From Ampelocalamus luodianensis (lineage: Eukaryota > Streptophyta > Magnoliopsida > Poales > Poaceae): a stretch of 64,000 nt of DNA. A program made the position numbers and the translations under genes. Shown here piece after piece: positions 19,561 through 32,641 of this stretch (position 1 is the first letter of the stretch; each line of letters starts with the position of its first letter). Location: the NCBI GenBank assembly GCA_036346255.1, contig CM070620.1, forward strand, positions 16,914,671 through 16,978,670, written 5' to 3'. The notes beneath the pieces are model-generated. The model saw only the letters and a program-made list of their open reading frames with translations, had not been told where the DNA came from and made no database searches.

Positions 19561-20838
19561 GGAAGAAATTAGCACCGCTAGTAACAAGCAATATATTAGT
19601 AGAGGCATTTTGTAAACTGGCTGCATATATTCACATGGGAAGACAGCCTTTGCATGTTTCTCCTAATAAAATTGGGGACATACTACTTCTGTAACTTTCC
19701 CCAGAAAACAAACTAAATGACTATTGCACATCGAGCCAATGTAATGATGATAAATATAAGACCAAATGACCAATTGAGCTGTTCGAATAACTCTATCCGT
19801 CACTATATAAGTAGTTTTTTTGGTAGTAGTAGTTGCTTAATTCGCTATGCTCATGAAATGGAAAGAGTACCTGCGATCGCATCACTGCCGTCCAACCTAA
19901 ATTCCACCCTCAACAGTACACGGCGCCAAGCAAGCTTGCCAACATCCAATGCACGGCTTTGATAAGAGCGGTAAAATCCCCTGTATGTTCGTACATACCC
20001 GGGAGACCAACTCCGCGGTTGGCAGGAAAAGTAGGATGGGCGGAATTTGAGGAATTAAAAGTGCTATACTCTAGAGAGAGGGGGAGAGAGAAAAGAAAAG
20101 GTTTAAAGGAGAATGCAGTGAGTTGTGTGCATAGAGGATCTCTGTCCTCTACTGCTGCTGGCTCTTTTGTTGCCGAGCGAGGTGAGGTGAGCCTGATGGG
20201 ATAGTGTGAGGTCAAATCATCAAAAGTACTGAAAAAGCCTTCCCTTCTTTATAATTGCATGCCCTGCACGGACCCTCCTCCCTCATCACGACAACTTCTC
20301 TCTCCCCTCCAACAACAACTGTACATTCACCGTCGTATTCAATGCATCTCATGCGAGCTTTTCATCGCGGCAGAGGTATCTATCGCATCTACAAGGCTAC
20401 AGGAGGTGCCACGAGCCGGAGATGCGAGTAATACGTTGTAGCTGTTGGCCACACTACTCATAGGTAGGGCGACTGTTGCAGGCACTCCCCCACTGTAGCC
20501 CCCCTCCCAGCAGCACCGGCAGCACCGGCTAGCAGCTCTTACCTCTACGGCGATTGGAGCCAGGCAAGGCCAAAACATGCAAAGGCTGCGTCTTCGCATG
20601 CAAACGCAAAGCACGCACGTCGATCAACGTAGACGTCTACGTACTTCCCGGGCCATCTGCTGCGGCGCTGCATGCCTTGGTCGGGCGTTTCTGATGAGGA
20701 GATCGATCAAACTAATTAAACCGGTTTATGCACATAAAAATAGGAATATGAGGCAAGAATTTTAAAGATAGGAACTAGAAATAGGAATTTTACGTGAAAA
20801 ATTCTTTGGAAAAAAATTACGGACGCACGAAGGCAATA

Positions 20839-21870
20839 TCTATAACATCCCATTTTAGGGATGGTCTTAAATGTTACTAAGAGTTTCATTTTCAAAACTA
20901 TTTCAAATTATTTTGTACTTCCAAAATTCCTTGAAACCTCTCTCTCTCTGTTTAAACTTCCTCCAAAGCTCCTTGGGCCTGGCCCAATCTCTCCCCAGCC
21001 AGTGGCGAATCTACCGGAGGGCCTTCGTTAGGCTGAAGCCCACCCTCCAGCGTCCGGAAACCACCCCCACACACCCCAAGTCCAAGCTCCGGCTGATCAG
21101 CTCCCCGGCTGCCATGACTGTGCCAAAAAGAAGAAACACTAAACAGAAAACGGGAAGTGGAAACGGCCGAATGGGCTTTCCCTTGCCGAAGCCCAGCCCA
21201 ACTCACACCCACCCACCGCCACTGGTCCCACACGGCAGTCCCATGAGGCCACACCCTCACGTTCCTTGTTGTCCCGTTCTCAAATTCCCCAATCAATTCC
21301 CCATTTCCCCAACCCCAATCGGCCAATCAATCAAGAGGAGAAACGCATGACGCACCTGGAGCTGGGCCTGCTGGGGCGGGGAGCCACCGCGATGCCGCGT
21401 CACTGTCGGAGCCTAGAGGAGGATGAGCCAGTCGCTGCCGCGTGCGTGAGGGAGGGGCCGAGCCGCCGAGGCCCTAGGGGTACTAGGGGAGGCGCCGAGC
21501 GCCAGCGGCCGAGGTGGGGAAGTCGGAGGAGCCGAGGAGGCGAGGGGCGGGCGCCGCGGGAGGGGGCCGACTGGCCGTCGTGGCCGAGGGAGCCACTGAG
21601 AAGGCGAGAAGTGGAAGTGCTGCTCTTGCCTTGCCTCTGGCTCTTGGGCAGTTGGGCGTGGGGAACTGAAGTGCCGAACTGCATTTCTTGGCTTCTTGCA
21701 TTTGTTGAGTGTTGACTCACTGTGCTACTGCAGGTAATATACTCGTTACTCAATAAGCCATTTGTTAGTAAGTTTGATATAGCGTGGTATATATAGAAGT
21801 GAGGAATTTCATGGATGTCATGATATTTCAAAACTTGCTCAATTGATGGTTAAAACAAAAAAGATAGAAC
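20839..21870. other. Possible LTR fragment and GC-rich unclassified sequence
   Basis: ATAACATCCCATTTTAGGG at about 20842 resembles the TGTAACATCCC start of gypsy LTRs such as the one at 33046-45224. CCAGTGGCGAATCTA at about 21000 resembles a hAT-like end. Bases 21260-21620 are very GC-rich. No second ends or target duplications were found, and the frames here lack family resemblance. Confidence 0.25.
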
Positions 21871-21882
21871 TTTTTCATTGGT

Positions 21883-24120
21883 ACATGCTACGTAGGAATA
21901 CGGGCCCACACATCTTTATCTCCCTCACAATGTGAACAATGAGATGGACCATGATATCGAAAAACAACAGAGGAAAATACATCTCAAGATCACATAGAGT
22001 CATCACCACCTCATCTTGCAGAGCATCTAGTCCTTCGGGATCAATGACCTTCTGAGCAATTGTGTTAAAGAAATAACACAGCCTCAAGATTGTCTCTCAG
22101 ACCTTGATCGGCAAAATACTTATAATTGCAACAGGGAGCATCTGTGTCATCAGCACATGACAATCATGAGACTTCGTGCCAATTAACTTCAAATCTTTCA
22201 TCGAAACAAGTTTCTTCATGTTGGCGGAGTAACCGGATGGAACTTTCACACCATGCAAGCACTGGTACAGTTCGGTTCTCTCGGCCTTGGACAGAGTGTA
22301 ACAAGTAGGGGGAAGGTACATTTGTCCTTTGTCAGTCTTTGTCGATGCTAACTCAGGTCTGATGTCCATATCAACCAAGTCAAGCTGTGCGTTGACACCA
22401 TCCTTTGTTTTGTCATGAATATTCAGTAAGAGACCAATAAAGTTGTCACATACATTCTTCTCTACGTGCATGACGTCGATGCAATGATGAACTTCTAGGT
22501 ACTCCCCATAAGGTAAGTCCCAAAATATTGATATCTTATTCCAGATGTTCTTCTCACAGGTCCTCGATTTACGTCCATTTTCGAGCACAACATCTAAATC
22601 CTTAACCATATCGTAGACCTCTTTTTCGCTTAAATGCCTTGGAGCTGAACTGTCCTCCTTCTCTCCATCGAATTGTTTCTTCATCCTGCGGTATGAGTGA
22701 GCCCTCTGAAAGAACCTACGGTGACGCATGTACACGGTTTTGCGTGAGTGCTTCAGTCACACACTCTCGGTATCATCTAAGCAGTGAGTACAGGCTTTGG
22801 CCCCCTTTTGTACTCTGGCCCGACAGGTTAGCATGGACAGGATAATCATTTATGGTGCAGAACATCTGCACAAGGAGCGTAAAGTGAAGTTCTCTTGTTT
22901 GTACGCATCCCATACCTGTACCCCTTCAATCCACAATATTTTTAGATCTTCCATCAATGGTGCTAGGTAGACATCAATATCATTCCCAGGTTGCTTCAGC
23001 CCTTGGATAGGTATCGACAGCAAAATATACTTCCGCTTCATACACAACCAAGGAGAAAGGTTATAGGTACAGAGCATCATAGGCCAAGTGCTATGTCGGC
23101 TGCTCATATTTCCGAAAGAATTCATTCCATCTGTACTCAATCCAAACCTTATATTCCTCGGTTCCGCACCGAAGTCTGCAAACCTCCTATCGATGTTTCT
23201 CCAGTAGGGTGTCTTAGCTTTCCGTCATTCTTACGCTCCTCCGAGTGCCAATGCAGTAGTTTTGCTTCCTTTGGGTTCGCAAAAAAAACCACTTCAAACG
23301 GGGAATTACAGGAAGATACCACGCCACCTTAGCAGGAGCTCCTTTCTTCACCTCAATTCCCTCGCCATCATCTGATTGATTCTTATACTTGTATCGGGAT
23401 GCGTTGCACACCGGACATACATGCATGTTTGCATACTCGTTACGATAGAGGATACAGTCGTTCGGACATGTATGTATTCTTTCTACTTCCATTCCCAATG
23501 GATAAAGAACTTCTTGGCTTTGTAGGTGGTTTTGGGCAACTCGTTTCCCTCCGGAAGCATGTCCACTAAGAGACCTAACAGCGTCGTGAAACTCTTGTCG
23601 GACCAACCATTGTTTGCCTTCAATTTCAGCAGTTCAAGTACGGATGACAACCTTGTGTATTCCGGCTTGCAGCCCGGGAACAAAGGTTTCTCCGAGTCCT
23701 CCATCAAGCCCCGTAATTTAACATACTCCCTCTCATCACAATTCCCTTCTGCATCGCGAAGCATCTGATCTAGATTGTCATCGTACAACCTATCCGAATC
23801 GAAACCACAATCGACATCATCCGACGGCATATTGTTAACTTCATCAACGATGTCGTTATTATTACCTTCCTGTATAATCAGCTCTTCACCGTGACTGGTC
23901 CAACTATATAACCCTTTTTGAAACCCCTTCGAATCAAGTGTGCTTCGATCTGCGCTCGGTTCTTAAACATCTTCAGATTCTCGCAGTCAATGCATGGACA
24001 ATACATATATTCTGCCCCCTTATTCAACATATCCTCCTCGGCAGCTCTTGTAAAAGCAGACACGCCATTAATATACTCTTCACTCACATTGTTGTCAGCG
24101 TACATCCAGCTTCGGTCCAT
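21883..24120 (-). pseudogene. TNP2-type CACTA transposase, decayed and C-terminally truncated
   Basis: Starts MDRSWMYADNN (24120) with the transposase-associated domain, including EYINGVSAFTRAA and CPCIDCENLKMF. The Transposase_21 core follows in shifted frames: CKPEYTRLSSVLELLKLK and NNGWSDKSFTTLLGLL (about 23560-23700), HTCPNDCILYRNEY (about 23450), STDGMNSFGNMSSRHSTWP (about 23100) and PWLCMKRKYILLSIPIQG. CTINDYPVHANLSG follows. The later domain covers 22097-22735 (MRHRRFFQRAH, HCIDVMHVEKNVCDNFIG) and 21883-22087 (LCYFFNTIAQKVIDPEGL). At least three frameshifts separate the blocks and the end after CGPVFLRSMY is missing. The protein would cut and join the CACTA ends in the nucleus; this copy cannot. 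Confidence 0.92.
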
Positions 24121-24953
24121 CACACGGTTCGTATTGAAAACCCTCAAATTAAATAAAAGAGTGACTTTGAAAGCGCATTTTCTGAGGCTTATGTTTTCCA
24201 ACAGAGAAAGCGTATTTTTCTCTGAACTAAAGGTGGCTTTTCTCATTTTTATATTTTTCTGAATTTTATTAACTTACATGTGGGCCCTACTTGTGAGTGA
24301 CTCATTTTTTATTTTATGATTTTATTTATAAAATCTCGACGGTCCCACATGCCATAGACTCATTAGTTTATTAACTAAATGATTAAAAACAGTAGGATTT
24401 GAAGCTCAAATTGGGCTCAGGGTGACATCACATTGCTAATAGTCGTGGCTCGGGGCCCTAAGGTCGCCTAAGGCGAGCCGACGGTGAAGGTGCTTATGCT
24501 AGCGGTGCCATGGGCTTCACTTGCGATTTCAGCGTAAACGTCTGGAACTACTCAAATTTAAGGATGTTTATGCTCCAGTAACTCACCTCGATCACGAGGA
24601 AGATGTCAATGAAGTCGGGGAAGGTCCAAGGCAGCTAGTCGAACTCGGGAAGGTCCAAGGCGGCTAGTCGTCGATGAACAGAGGCGACGACGACAAGCTC
24701 CTCGATGACAGGTCTTCTCGGTGGAAATAAACTGAAACCAAGCACATACACACTTTTAGGGGGACATATAGGTGAGGAAATCAACCTTGGTGGGGTTGAG
24801 GACTCACCAGAGAAGAGTTGGCATCGATGGCGGCGGCGGTGACAGAGAGGTCCACGGTGACAGCTCGGCGTCGACGACAATAGCTGAAATGGACCACACG
24901 AGCGGGCTCAGTGAGGTGAGGCGATACTCAAACCGGAAACATAGTGGTGATGG
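24121..24953 (-). other. 5' untranslated/intron region of CACTA element 2
   Basis: Matches 1790-2230 of CACTA element 1 in reverse, including CACGAACCGTGTGATGGACC-like sequence just before the transposase start. About 350 bp at roughly 24165-24510 is extra relative to element 1, so one of the two copies has gained or lost sequence there. Confidence 0.75.
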
Positions 24954-27900
24954 TGTAATATCCCGATTCTCATTAGTGAGTGCAATAAGATTAGAGAAGG
25001 AATTAAGGGAATGAAAAGATGAAAAATTCAGAATTTAGAGAGAAATGAGCTTCCAACCCAAAGTCAAGCGACAAGGGAAAATCAGCCCTTTTGGCCCATG
25101 GCCCATGGGGGATCTGGCCACGATCAAAAGGAGGGGAAACCCTAACATGTACTGTAGCTATAGTGCCACATCGCCGCTACAGTGCCCCGCGTGCTACAGT
25201 AACCTCCGCCTTAGCCCTCGCTGTCATCTTGTTCTTGCGTGCTTTTAGCTAAGGGAGAAGAAGAGGAGGACGAAGAAGAAAGGAAGGAGAGGGAGAAGAT
25301 CTTCTTCGTGGGGGTTGATCTTCATCTTCCAGCGGTTCTACAAGGGTAACACAAGGCGTTCTTCGTTGTTCTATTCTTATTATATGCGAATTCGATTAGG
25401 GTGATTGGATCTTGGGCTGGAAACGAGCCGAGCTGAGTCTCGGCTCGGCTCGTTCAGGCTCGTTTCCAAAGCAGGATCGGCTCAGCTCATTTGGAAAACG
25501 AGCTCGAGAGCCAGCTCGGCTCGGCTCGAAAAAAAGCTCGAGCCAGCTCGAAAAGCTCGTTCAAGCCAGTGAGCCCCCAAGTCCAGAAACAGAGGCAGAA
25601 TGTGATTATGTGAACCATTCATCCTAAATTTATAATCCAATCATCATAAACAATAAAACAAAGCCAGAAACAAAGTCAACAGAGGTTCATGGTCAGTTGC
25701 TTAAAGCGAGCTTAACACCAGCAAAGAATCCATTTAAGTGGCCAAGTTTCGGTTGTTCATTAACATGCTATCAATTCTCCATGTCAAGTTCCTCACCAAT
25801 GTTTCCTTTACTAGCAATAATACTGTAGGATCGTCGATGACAATCAGAGGGTGAATGATTGTGGAAGGTTTTTTTTTACCCAATTTGATTAACACCAACA
25901 GCCGACTTTTTGTTTCGACTGCGTATTCTTGATGACACTGGCAGCAAACGTGCACACGAGGCAGTGAGCAAGAAAGCGCCACCCACAGCGCGTGCGTGTC
26001 CTCGTCGATGACCGCTAGCGACTCTGTGTTGGATCCCGCAGCATGAAAGTGCAGATCTAATCGGTGAATCAAAAGGGCGCACGTCATAGAACCCCCTGGT
26101 TGTTGTCACACAGCACCTGGCTGTGCCGCTTCGCGCCGCCCTTCCCGAGCCCCTGATCTCCTAGAAGCCCACAAGCCTCGGCGCTCAAGATGGAGCGCAT
26201 GCACGAGAATCTTTGATTGGATCTTTCTTCACAAGCATCAAGAAAAAACAAGGCCACCAAAAATCACCTCACGCACAAGCAAAAAAGAGAGCCATCAATG
26301 CCTACTCACAATTTTTTTCTTCATTCCATGCCCAACAGCAAAGCATCCCATCTTCTCTCTCCTTACAGATGCCAACCCTCCAAAATCTCGTGTACAGCCC
26401 CAAAAGCCAGCGCAACTCCCTAGATCGATTTTTAGAGATAAATACCAACCACCAGCCCCTAGTCTAATCTCACGTGAATAGCCATAGGACTCAGAACGTG
26501 TCCCGCATATGCACGTACAGCCGCCACACAATAGATGTACAGCCCAAGCAGCCATCACGTCAAGCCCATCTATGCAGCCCAAAATTCTAGTTTTCTAATT
26601 TCTCTTAGCCTTCCAATTTTGGACACCCCAAAATTGTTACATGCTGTAGCCTCCGAACCGCACATCCGTAGCTCCAACATGCATCATCTATTTTTGATCT
26701 CCACGCGCCCCCCAACTCGAGCCCCCTCTGGACCATGGCTTCGCACCAAACCATCTCCCGGTCACCGCCGTAGACCACGATCACCTCCAAGTTACCCTGC
26801 ACATGCAAAGACCAAAACACCATCTTTTTCCGGCATAAGTTCTTTCCAACTTGACCGACATTAGTTCACACACACGTCACACGCCTCAAATAACATCAAT
26901 AAGCAACATTGTCAATTATTCATCAACTAAAATATACTAGACCTGGCCACTTGGTTTAACAAATACTCATCTGGTTTCTGAAGAAGCCTTCGAATATACA
27001 CTCATCACACCAATTAAACAGAACTATATGAGTATGACATGACGAAGTGGGTGGAGCTGGGTGAGGGGGAGGCGGCGGGTGGAGATGGGGGGAGGGGGAG
27101 GCGCGGGTGGAGCTGGGGGAGGCGGTAGAGGCAGCGATTGGACTCCTGAAGCATGCTCGAACGGTGGTCTGTGGATAAGGCAAGGGAAGAGATTGGGAGT
27201 GGAGGAGGGATGAAAGAAGAAATGGAATGGGGAAGAACTAATAGAGGGAGGCAACGAAATGGAATAGGGAAGAACCAGAAGTCAAGAACTCGAGATAAAT
27301 AACAAACGGAGGCAACGAGCCAAATGAGCCAAGCGAGCCGCTCGCGAGCGGCTCGAGCTTGGCTTGAAAAAATTATGAGCCAGAAGCAAGGCTTGGCTTG
27401 GCTTGAACAATTGCGAGCTCGAGCCGAGCTTGATGCGAGCCGAGCTGGCTCGCGAGCCTCGAGCTATTTTTCTAGCCCTAATTGGATCGAGTTGCTGCTG
27501 CTAGTAGTTCGGTTCTGTCCAAAATGTTGCGTGGCCGATTTCATGTTCTTAGAGGCCGAATCAGAGGATCCCATCTCCTAGAGTTATGTGGGGTTCGTTC
27601 TTAGATTTCAGTGGACGTAAAGATCACTCAATTCCGAGTTACGATTTAAAAGTTATGATTAGTTCTTTGCTTCTGTTCCAAAATTCTGATGAGAATTAGC
27701 AGTCACCGTAATTGTTAAAATATAACCTAGTTAGAGGATGATTCAGAAGTCTTTCCCATAACAACTTTTGTAGATAATCTCATTAGCTTTCAGGATTGAT
27801 AAATAACACCTATTTGGATTTGTAGAACAAAAGTTATTCACGTTTCAAGTTGACTGTCCTGAATCCTGACGAGAATGAACTGTCAAGATGTCTTTTAAAA

Positions 27901-29324
27901 TATGATCAAGTTAATGGCAAATTCAGGGCTTTCACCCAACTAGGTTTTGTAGGCCTTGGTCTTAGCTTTCGATATTGATAAAGAACTCTAAGTTTGGTTT
28001 AGCCAATTAGAAGTCATGGTATTTATCGTGCTGCTGCCCAGATTTGTTGGGTAGTTCTGGCACAAGGTGTTCATCGGTCTTTTGGAGTTAGATACATTCA
28101 GAATTCGGGATTTCCATCGTCAACTAGGTTGTTGTAGATAATTTTGTTACCTTTCAAACAAGACTGAGTTTACATTTTTACAAATTTCAGAGCAAAAGGT
28201 ATGTCACTTTTACTACTGCTGTCCATTACGGCTTCCAGCTAGAATGTAGTTCAATTCACATAAAGTATGTATTGAAACGTTGGGGTGTTGGGGTATGTGT
28301 TGCGAGTAGTATCTTGACATCGTAGTTCTTATTGAGTAATCTAATGGTGTAGGAGGTGAGGCTCCGGGGTTAATTAGCGGCATCGTCGTTGCCTCCTAAC
28401 GCATCGCAACGCTAAAAGCAAGTACACTGACATTTGTATGATTTGTGTATGTTGGATGCTTGATGTTCGTATTGTGTTTTCATTTGATACGTAAGAAGTT
28501 CCAATGATTATGTTCCTTTTGTATGTGAAATTCATATGTTTGGAGATGATGTTGGTCATTATTCATAAATTCATTCATGCATTCATTTTCATGTTCCGTC
28601 CAGGGGAGTGGAGTTTAAAGTCTCATCAATTCCAGTATAGGCATGTGAGACCCACCATTCTAATGTGGGCAGTTTTGGACACCCATATGAAACGTTCTTC
28701 ATACGGGATTTGAATCCCTGTATTTTGTTAAATACGGGCTTAAGAGTACACCGACGGGTGTATCACTAGCTATACCGGTATAAGCAGGAGTGCAGTCCAT
28801 TCATTTCATTGATTTGATTCATTCCATCCATTCATTACACATTCAGAGATATGTTCATATTCTTTAACGTTGTTGTCTTGTTCATACCTGTTGTATGTTT
28901 AATTATTTAATGTACTTGCTGAGTCTCGGACTCACGCTTGTTTTGTTTGTTTATTTTAGGTGATCGTTGAAGATGACTCTTTTGGGAGGGAGTAGACATG
29001 TACTATTCATTCGTATCACCATATTCCAGTTTCATTAATTAGACTTGGTTCTACCTTTCATTCGTTTAGTGATGAACTTTAATAAATGAAGTTAAATGTG
29101 GTTGATGACTTCCTCTAGGTTATGGTTGATTATTCCTGCCTGTGTTACTTGTTCATCCCTTTTGAAATGCTTATATGGTTTCAGACTACATTCCTACAGT
29201 TGTTCTATTAAGGGTTGATCTCTTTATGTCATAAATTGGGATATTGTCTAAAACCTTTCACATTGGGGCTGTATGTTAGATTCTTTAGGTAACATGTTGG
29301 CTTTCGAATAGCCAGAATGTTACA
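24954..29324 (+). mobile_element. Solo gypsy-type LTR inserted in CACTA element 2
   Basis: Starts TGTAATATCCC, ends AGCCAGAATGTTACA, and is flanked by GATGG (24949-24953 and 29325-29329). After removing the nested hAT element it is about 2.3 kb with no coding region, primer binding site or second LTR, so it is a solo LTR left by recombination between LTRs. The TGTAA-ATCCC start is like that of the full gypsy element at 33046-45224 on its own sense strand. Confidence 0.88.
25412..27480. mobile_element. hAT-type non-autonomous element nested in the solo LTR
   Basis: Perfect 8-bp target duplication ATTGGATC (25404-25411 and 27481-27488). The ends are TTGGGCTGGAAACGAGCC and the complement of TAGGGCTAGAAAAATAGCTC, both followed by arrays of GAGCCGAGC/GGCTCG words. 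The interior (about 25580-27300) has no transposase. It is AT-richer than the ends, with an A-rich Asn/Gln/Ser-rich stretch and a GGGGGAGGCG-rich block near 27050-27130. Confidence 0.9.
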
Positions 29325-29424
29325 GATGGACTCACCGGGCTTGGAGATTTCCCGCGGTTACTGTAGCGCCAGAGATGGAGATCAATAAGACTCTATTGGG
29401 GAGCTGCACTGCACCGTCTATGAT

Positions 29425-29760
29425 GAGTTAATTATCACACAAGGTTTTCAACAAAAACTGTCTGTGATATGTAGTAATATCACAGACGATTATTTTTAAA
29501 ACCATCTGTGAAGTATCACAGACGGTTTTCAACAAAAAACCGTTTGTGATACTTGGTAATATCACAGACAGTTTTTTTGTCAGAACCTTCTGTGCTACTT
29601 CACGGATAGTTTTAAACATGAACCGTTTGTGATATTACCTCTTCACATATGGCTTTTAGTGTGGAAAGTAACACAAACGGTCGTTAAAAAAAACCGTATG
29701 TGATTGTGTTTACTACAGACGGTTTCGATGAACCGTCTGTGATCAAGCGTCCAATATTAG
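29425..29760. repeat. CACTA element 2 subterminal repeat array (5' side)
   Basis: Eight or more TCACAGACGG-type motifs and complements, many mutated (CACAAACGG, CACAGACAG), up to the CACTA terminus at 29776. Confidence 0.87.
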
Positions 29761-29776
29761 CATTTTTGTAGTAGTG

Positions 29777-32549
29777 AGATATTCCAATCTTTCCCTCTTT
29801 GGTAATTTATGACAACCATCACAATTACAAATAATTGAATGTAAAGACATATGAGTATATATGAACTACACAAGTTTTATATACCGAAGGATATGTTTTA
29901 AAGTAAAGATCGTTAATATATGTGGAAAAAGGAATATGGATCAATACAAATGAAACCTCAAAACATAGAGTGAACTCCCCTAAATGTGTGCACACACGAA
30001 TGTGTAATAAAAACATATGCACACATTCAAGTTAGACTTTTGGTGGAGTTCAACCTATATTTTTGGATTCGAGAAATGCAACAAGTTATAGTAATATGAT
30101 GTCAAATATATGCATCCATGATTTTCATATTTTCATCCAAATGAGACTAAACAGTAGGTATATCAAATAAAAGAGTTAGTCTCACATTTAGATTTGTCAT
30201 TAATAACCAAAATACTCCATTAACTTATAATGGCGGGTCTAGATTATTCAATTTCTCCCTTTTTGGTGATTGATGACAAATCCTTTATCAATAGCAACAT
30301 TTGGATATAAATTGACATAAGTTAAGAAGTTAAGCTATTGAATTATGTTTATGCATGACATGAGGTGAAAACATCCAAATATTCTCCCAAAACATTCTCC
30401 CCCTTTTGGCATTAAGCACCAAAAATCCAAAATAAAGCGAAGCCAAAAGGAGTCTTTGCAAAGTAGTTTTACCATATAATAGTTTACCTTTTAAGTAAAA
30501 CTCAAAACATTTTTCATTTTTTGCTAAGAAAAACCTCTTTTATGAAAACTCCTCCTTACACAAAGGTTGTACTCCTTTGACACACAAAGGCTTTCTTCGT
30601 TCAATCAATATCTCCCTCGTTGTCAACTTTTTGAAAAATGTCCATCCAAAACTCATGATGACTTCAAACTCTCTCATTTGACCATTCCATTATTTGCAAC
30701 CAAATTCTCCCCTTTTTACATAAAGCACCAAAAATGTCTCTATGTCGATCACTCTTGAAGGTAGTCATTAAACATTACTTGTAGATACCACATGTCGACA
30801 AGACTTGAAATTGCAAAGTGCTTGAACTTCTCTCGCAAAGATATTCAAAGAACGCATCCAAAGAGAATAGGTAAAGAGAGAATACATTCGTACATAGAGA
30901 GTACATAAGCTTGGTCAAGAGAGGTAAGATCGGCAAGGAATAAAATTAGATACCACTTGAAGGGATAAGTTGATATCACTTTTAGAGATAAAGATGAATG
31001 TCATGCCGAGGTCAAGATGATCAAAAGTGCTACTACTTTTAGAAAGAATACCATTTTTATGATAAACATCACAGTATAATCAAAATGACATATAGAGTCA
31101 AGAAAGTACTTGAGGGTAGCTAGCAAAGATAACAAGGATCAACTTGGCTATGGGGAACAAAGAGAATGCCTGAGGAAATTAGGAATTAACAATTTTGACA
31201 AAAACAGTCAGGTCTGTCTTGGTCTGGTTAGACCGACGGCAAGTATGTGGTTAGATAGTAGGGCTTGCGGTCCGACCGACGACAAAGATGTGGTTAGACC
31301 GGAGGGTGTGCGGTCAGACCGCTGGGAGGTAGCCAGTCAGTCCAGCTTAGACTGAATCTGACAGATTACAGTTCTGAATTTTTGGAGAAAAGAGGGAATT
31401 GTTGTATTGTGCTCCAAATTTTCACCCAATCATCCAAATAAATATATTTGGAGCATTTCCAACTTATATAGCCTTTAGAAACCCAGCTAACAAATAGTTT
31501 TTATGAATTAAGCTTTTATTTTTGCAAATGAAATCTTATTTTCATGAAATTTCTCCAAAAGAGCCGAATTGAGCATAAGATGAAATTTAAAGCATCCAAT
31601 TTTATCTTATGAGTCATAAATACCATTATGGTCCTATTCATGTGAATAATATTGGCTCATATGGCAAAACTCACTTAAGTGCTAGAAAGTGATCACTTAG
31701 GTCAAACTAGTATTTTGGATGAGTTTCAAAATCAAATAATATTTGTTAGGTTGTCCCTTTGAAAATCATTTGAATACCAAAAAAATTTAGAATAGCCAAC
31801 TCTAGGATTTTCCTTTTAGAATGATTTTCAAATTCCTTTTAGAATAGAGTTTACACAAAAATCTAGTTTATATCAAAAACAAGATACTAGATTGCTAGTT
31901 TTGGGTTAGAAACTCAATTTTACTTAAAATAAGTTTTTCTAATGCCAAAACCTTTGGAAAAACCTTTGAAATGCATTTGTATATATTTTCCAACTAGTTT
32001 TTCAAAGATATACTAATAATTTTAAAAAATTAACTTTTGGATAAAAGGCTCAATTTTGAAAGACATTACTAGCACTTAATTTATATGGGCACACTTAGGA
32101 ATGTTTGTATGCTCTGTGTGATTTGTCTATGCCTAGCACTGGGAGGTATTGCAAATTGGTATTTGTATGCTCTGTTGTACTACTCAATGATGTTAATAGT
32201 CTTATGCTGAAATCGAATCGATAATTAGTTAATTCATATTTGAGCTCTAATGAATTGCTCTTTCTGTTATTTTAGTTTCATGCTTGAGCTTGTTTTGGTT
32301 TACTGATGTGTGTTGATTATTTACTAATGTGGGTTAATTTATTGATTAAGCATGGTAAATAAAATAGAGGTGGGTTAATGCATGGTGGAGGTGTTACCGC
32401 CGGTATTGTGTCGCACACATATAAAATTTTGTACATGTATCTTATCTTATGGTATGTTCCTATATGGTATTCTGTGTAACTGTATTCATGCCGGTCAAGT
32501 TCTCCTCCCTTACATCCCAGGTACACCCTACCATTCTATTCCTGATCTT
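29777..32549 (-). mobile_element. AT-rich relics of a SIRE/Maximus-like copia element
   Basis: On the minus strand TTGGTGCTTAATGCCAAAAG followed by GGGGGAGAA (about 30390-30425) is the sequence that usually lies between pol and the 3' LTR in this copia lineage. Weaker copies occur near 29785, 30250 and 30700. Bases 31200-31345 have repeated GGT(C/T)AGACCG words, which I associate with LTRs of the same lineage. No gag or pol is left and no borders were found. Confidence 0.4.
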
Positions 32550-32596
32550 TTCTCTATAAAGTCTCAGTGAGTGCGTATGCCTTTAAAACCGGCTTC

Positions 32597-32641
<45 letters not shown>

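Larger units (their letters stand above)
16490..20838. other. Transposon-poor intergenic region without convincing genes
   Basis: No reading frame resembles a known family and none of the common conserved plant microRNA sequences that I checked by eye is present. Bases 16830-17900 are unusually rich in GCTAGC and TGCATG/CATGCA words. Bases 20040-20200 contain a CT/GA-rich stretch, and the GC-rich segment at 20440-20700 has no coding signal. A short segment at about 17440-17560 loosely resembles 19430-19560. Confidence 0.4.
21883..29776 (-). mobile_element. CACTA (En/Spm) element 2, 3' truncated, split by a solo LTR
   Basis: The 5' terminus is at the right: the complement of CATTTTTGTAGTAGTG (29761-29776) is CACTACTACAAAAATG, identical over 16 bases to the start of CACTA element 1. 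A subterminal TCACAGACGG array follows (29425-29760), then untranslated sequence matching element 1, then the transposase gene. The homology stops at about 21883 within the transposase and no 3' CACTA end is found to the left, so the element is truncated. The insertion at 24954-29324 splits the 5' region; GATGG is duplicated around it. Confidence 0.87.

Noticed and set aside
20952..21831. Overlapping ORFs of 120-160 residues as genes
   Set aside because: GC-rich sequence with open frames on both strands and no recognisable domain.
26213..26467. Gln/Ser-rich ORFs inside the hAT element as a captured gene
   Set aside because: Short, in several frames, no start context or splice structure and no family similarity.
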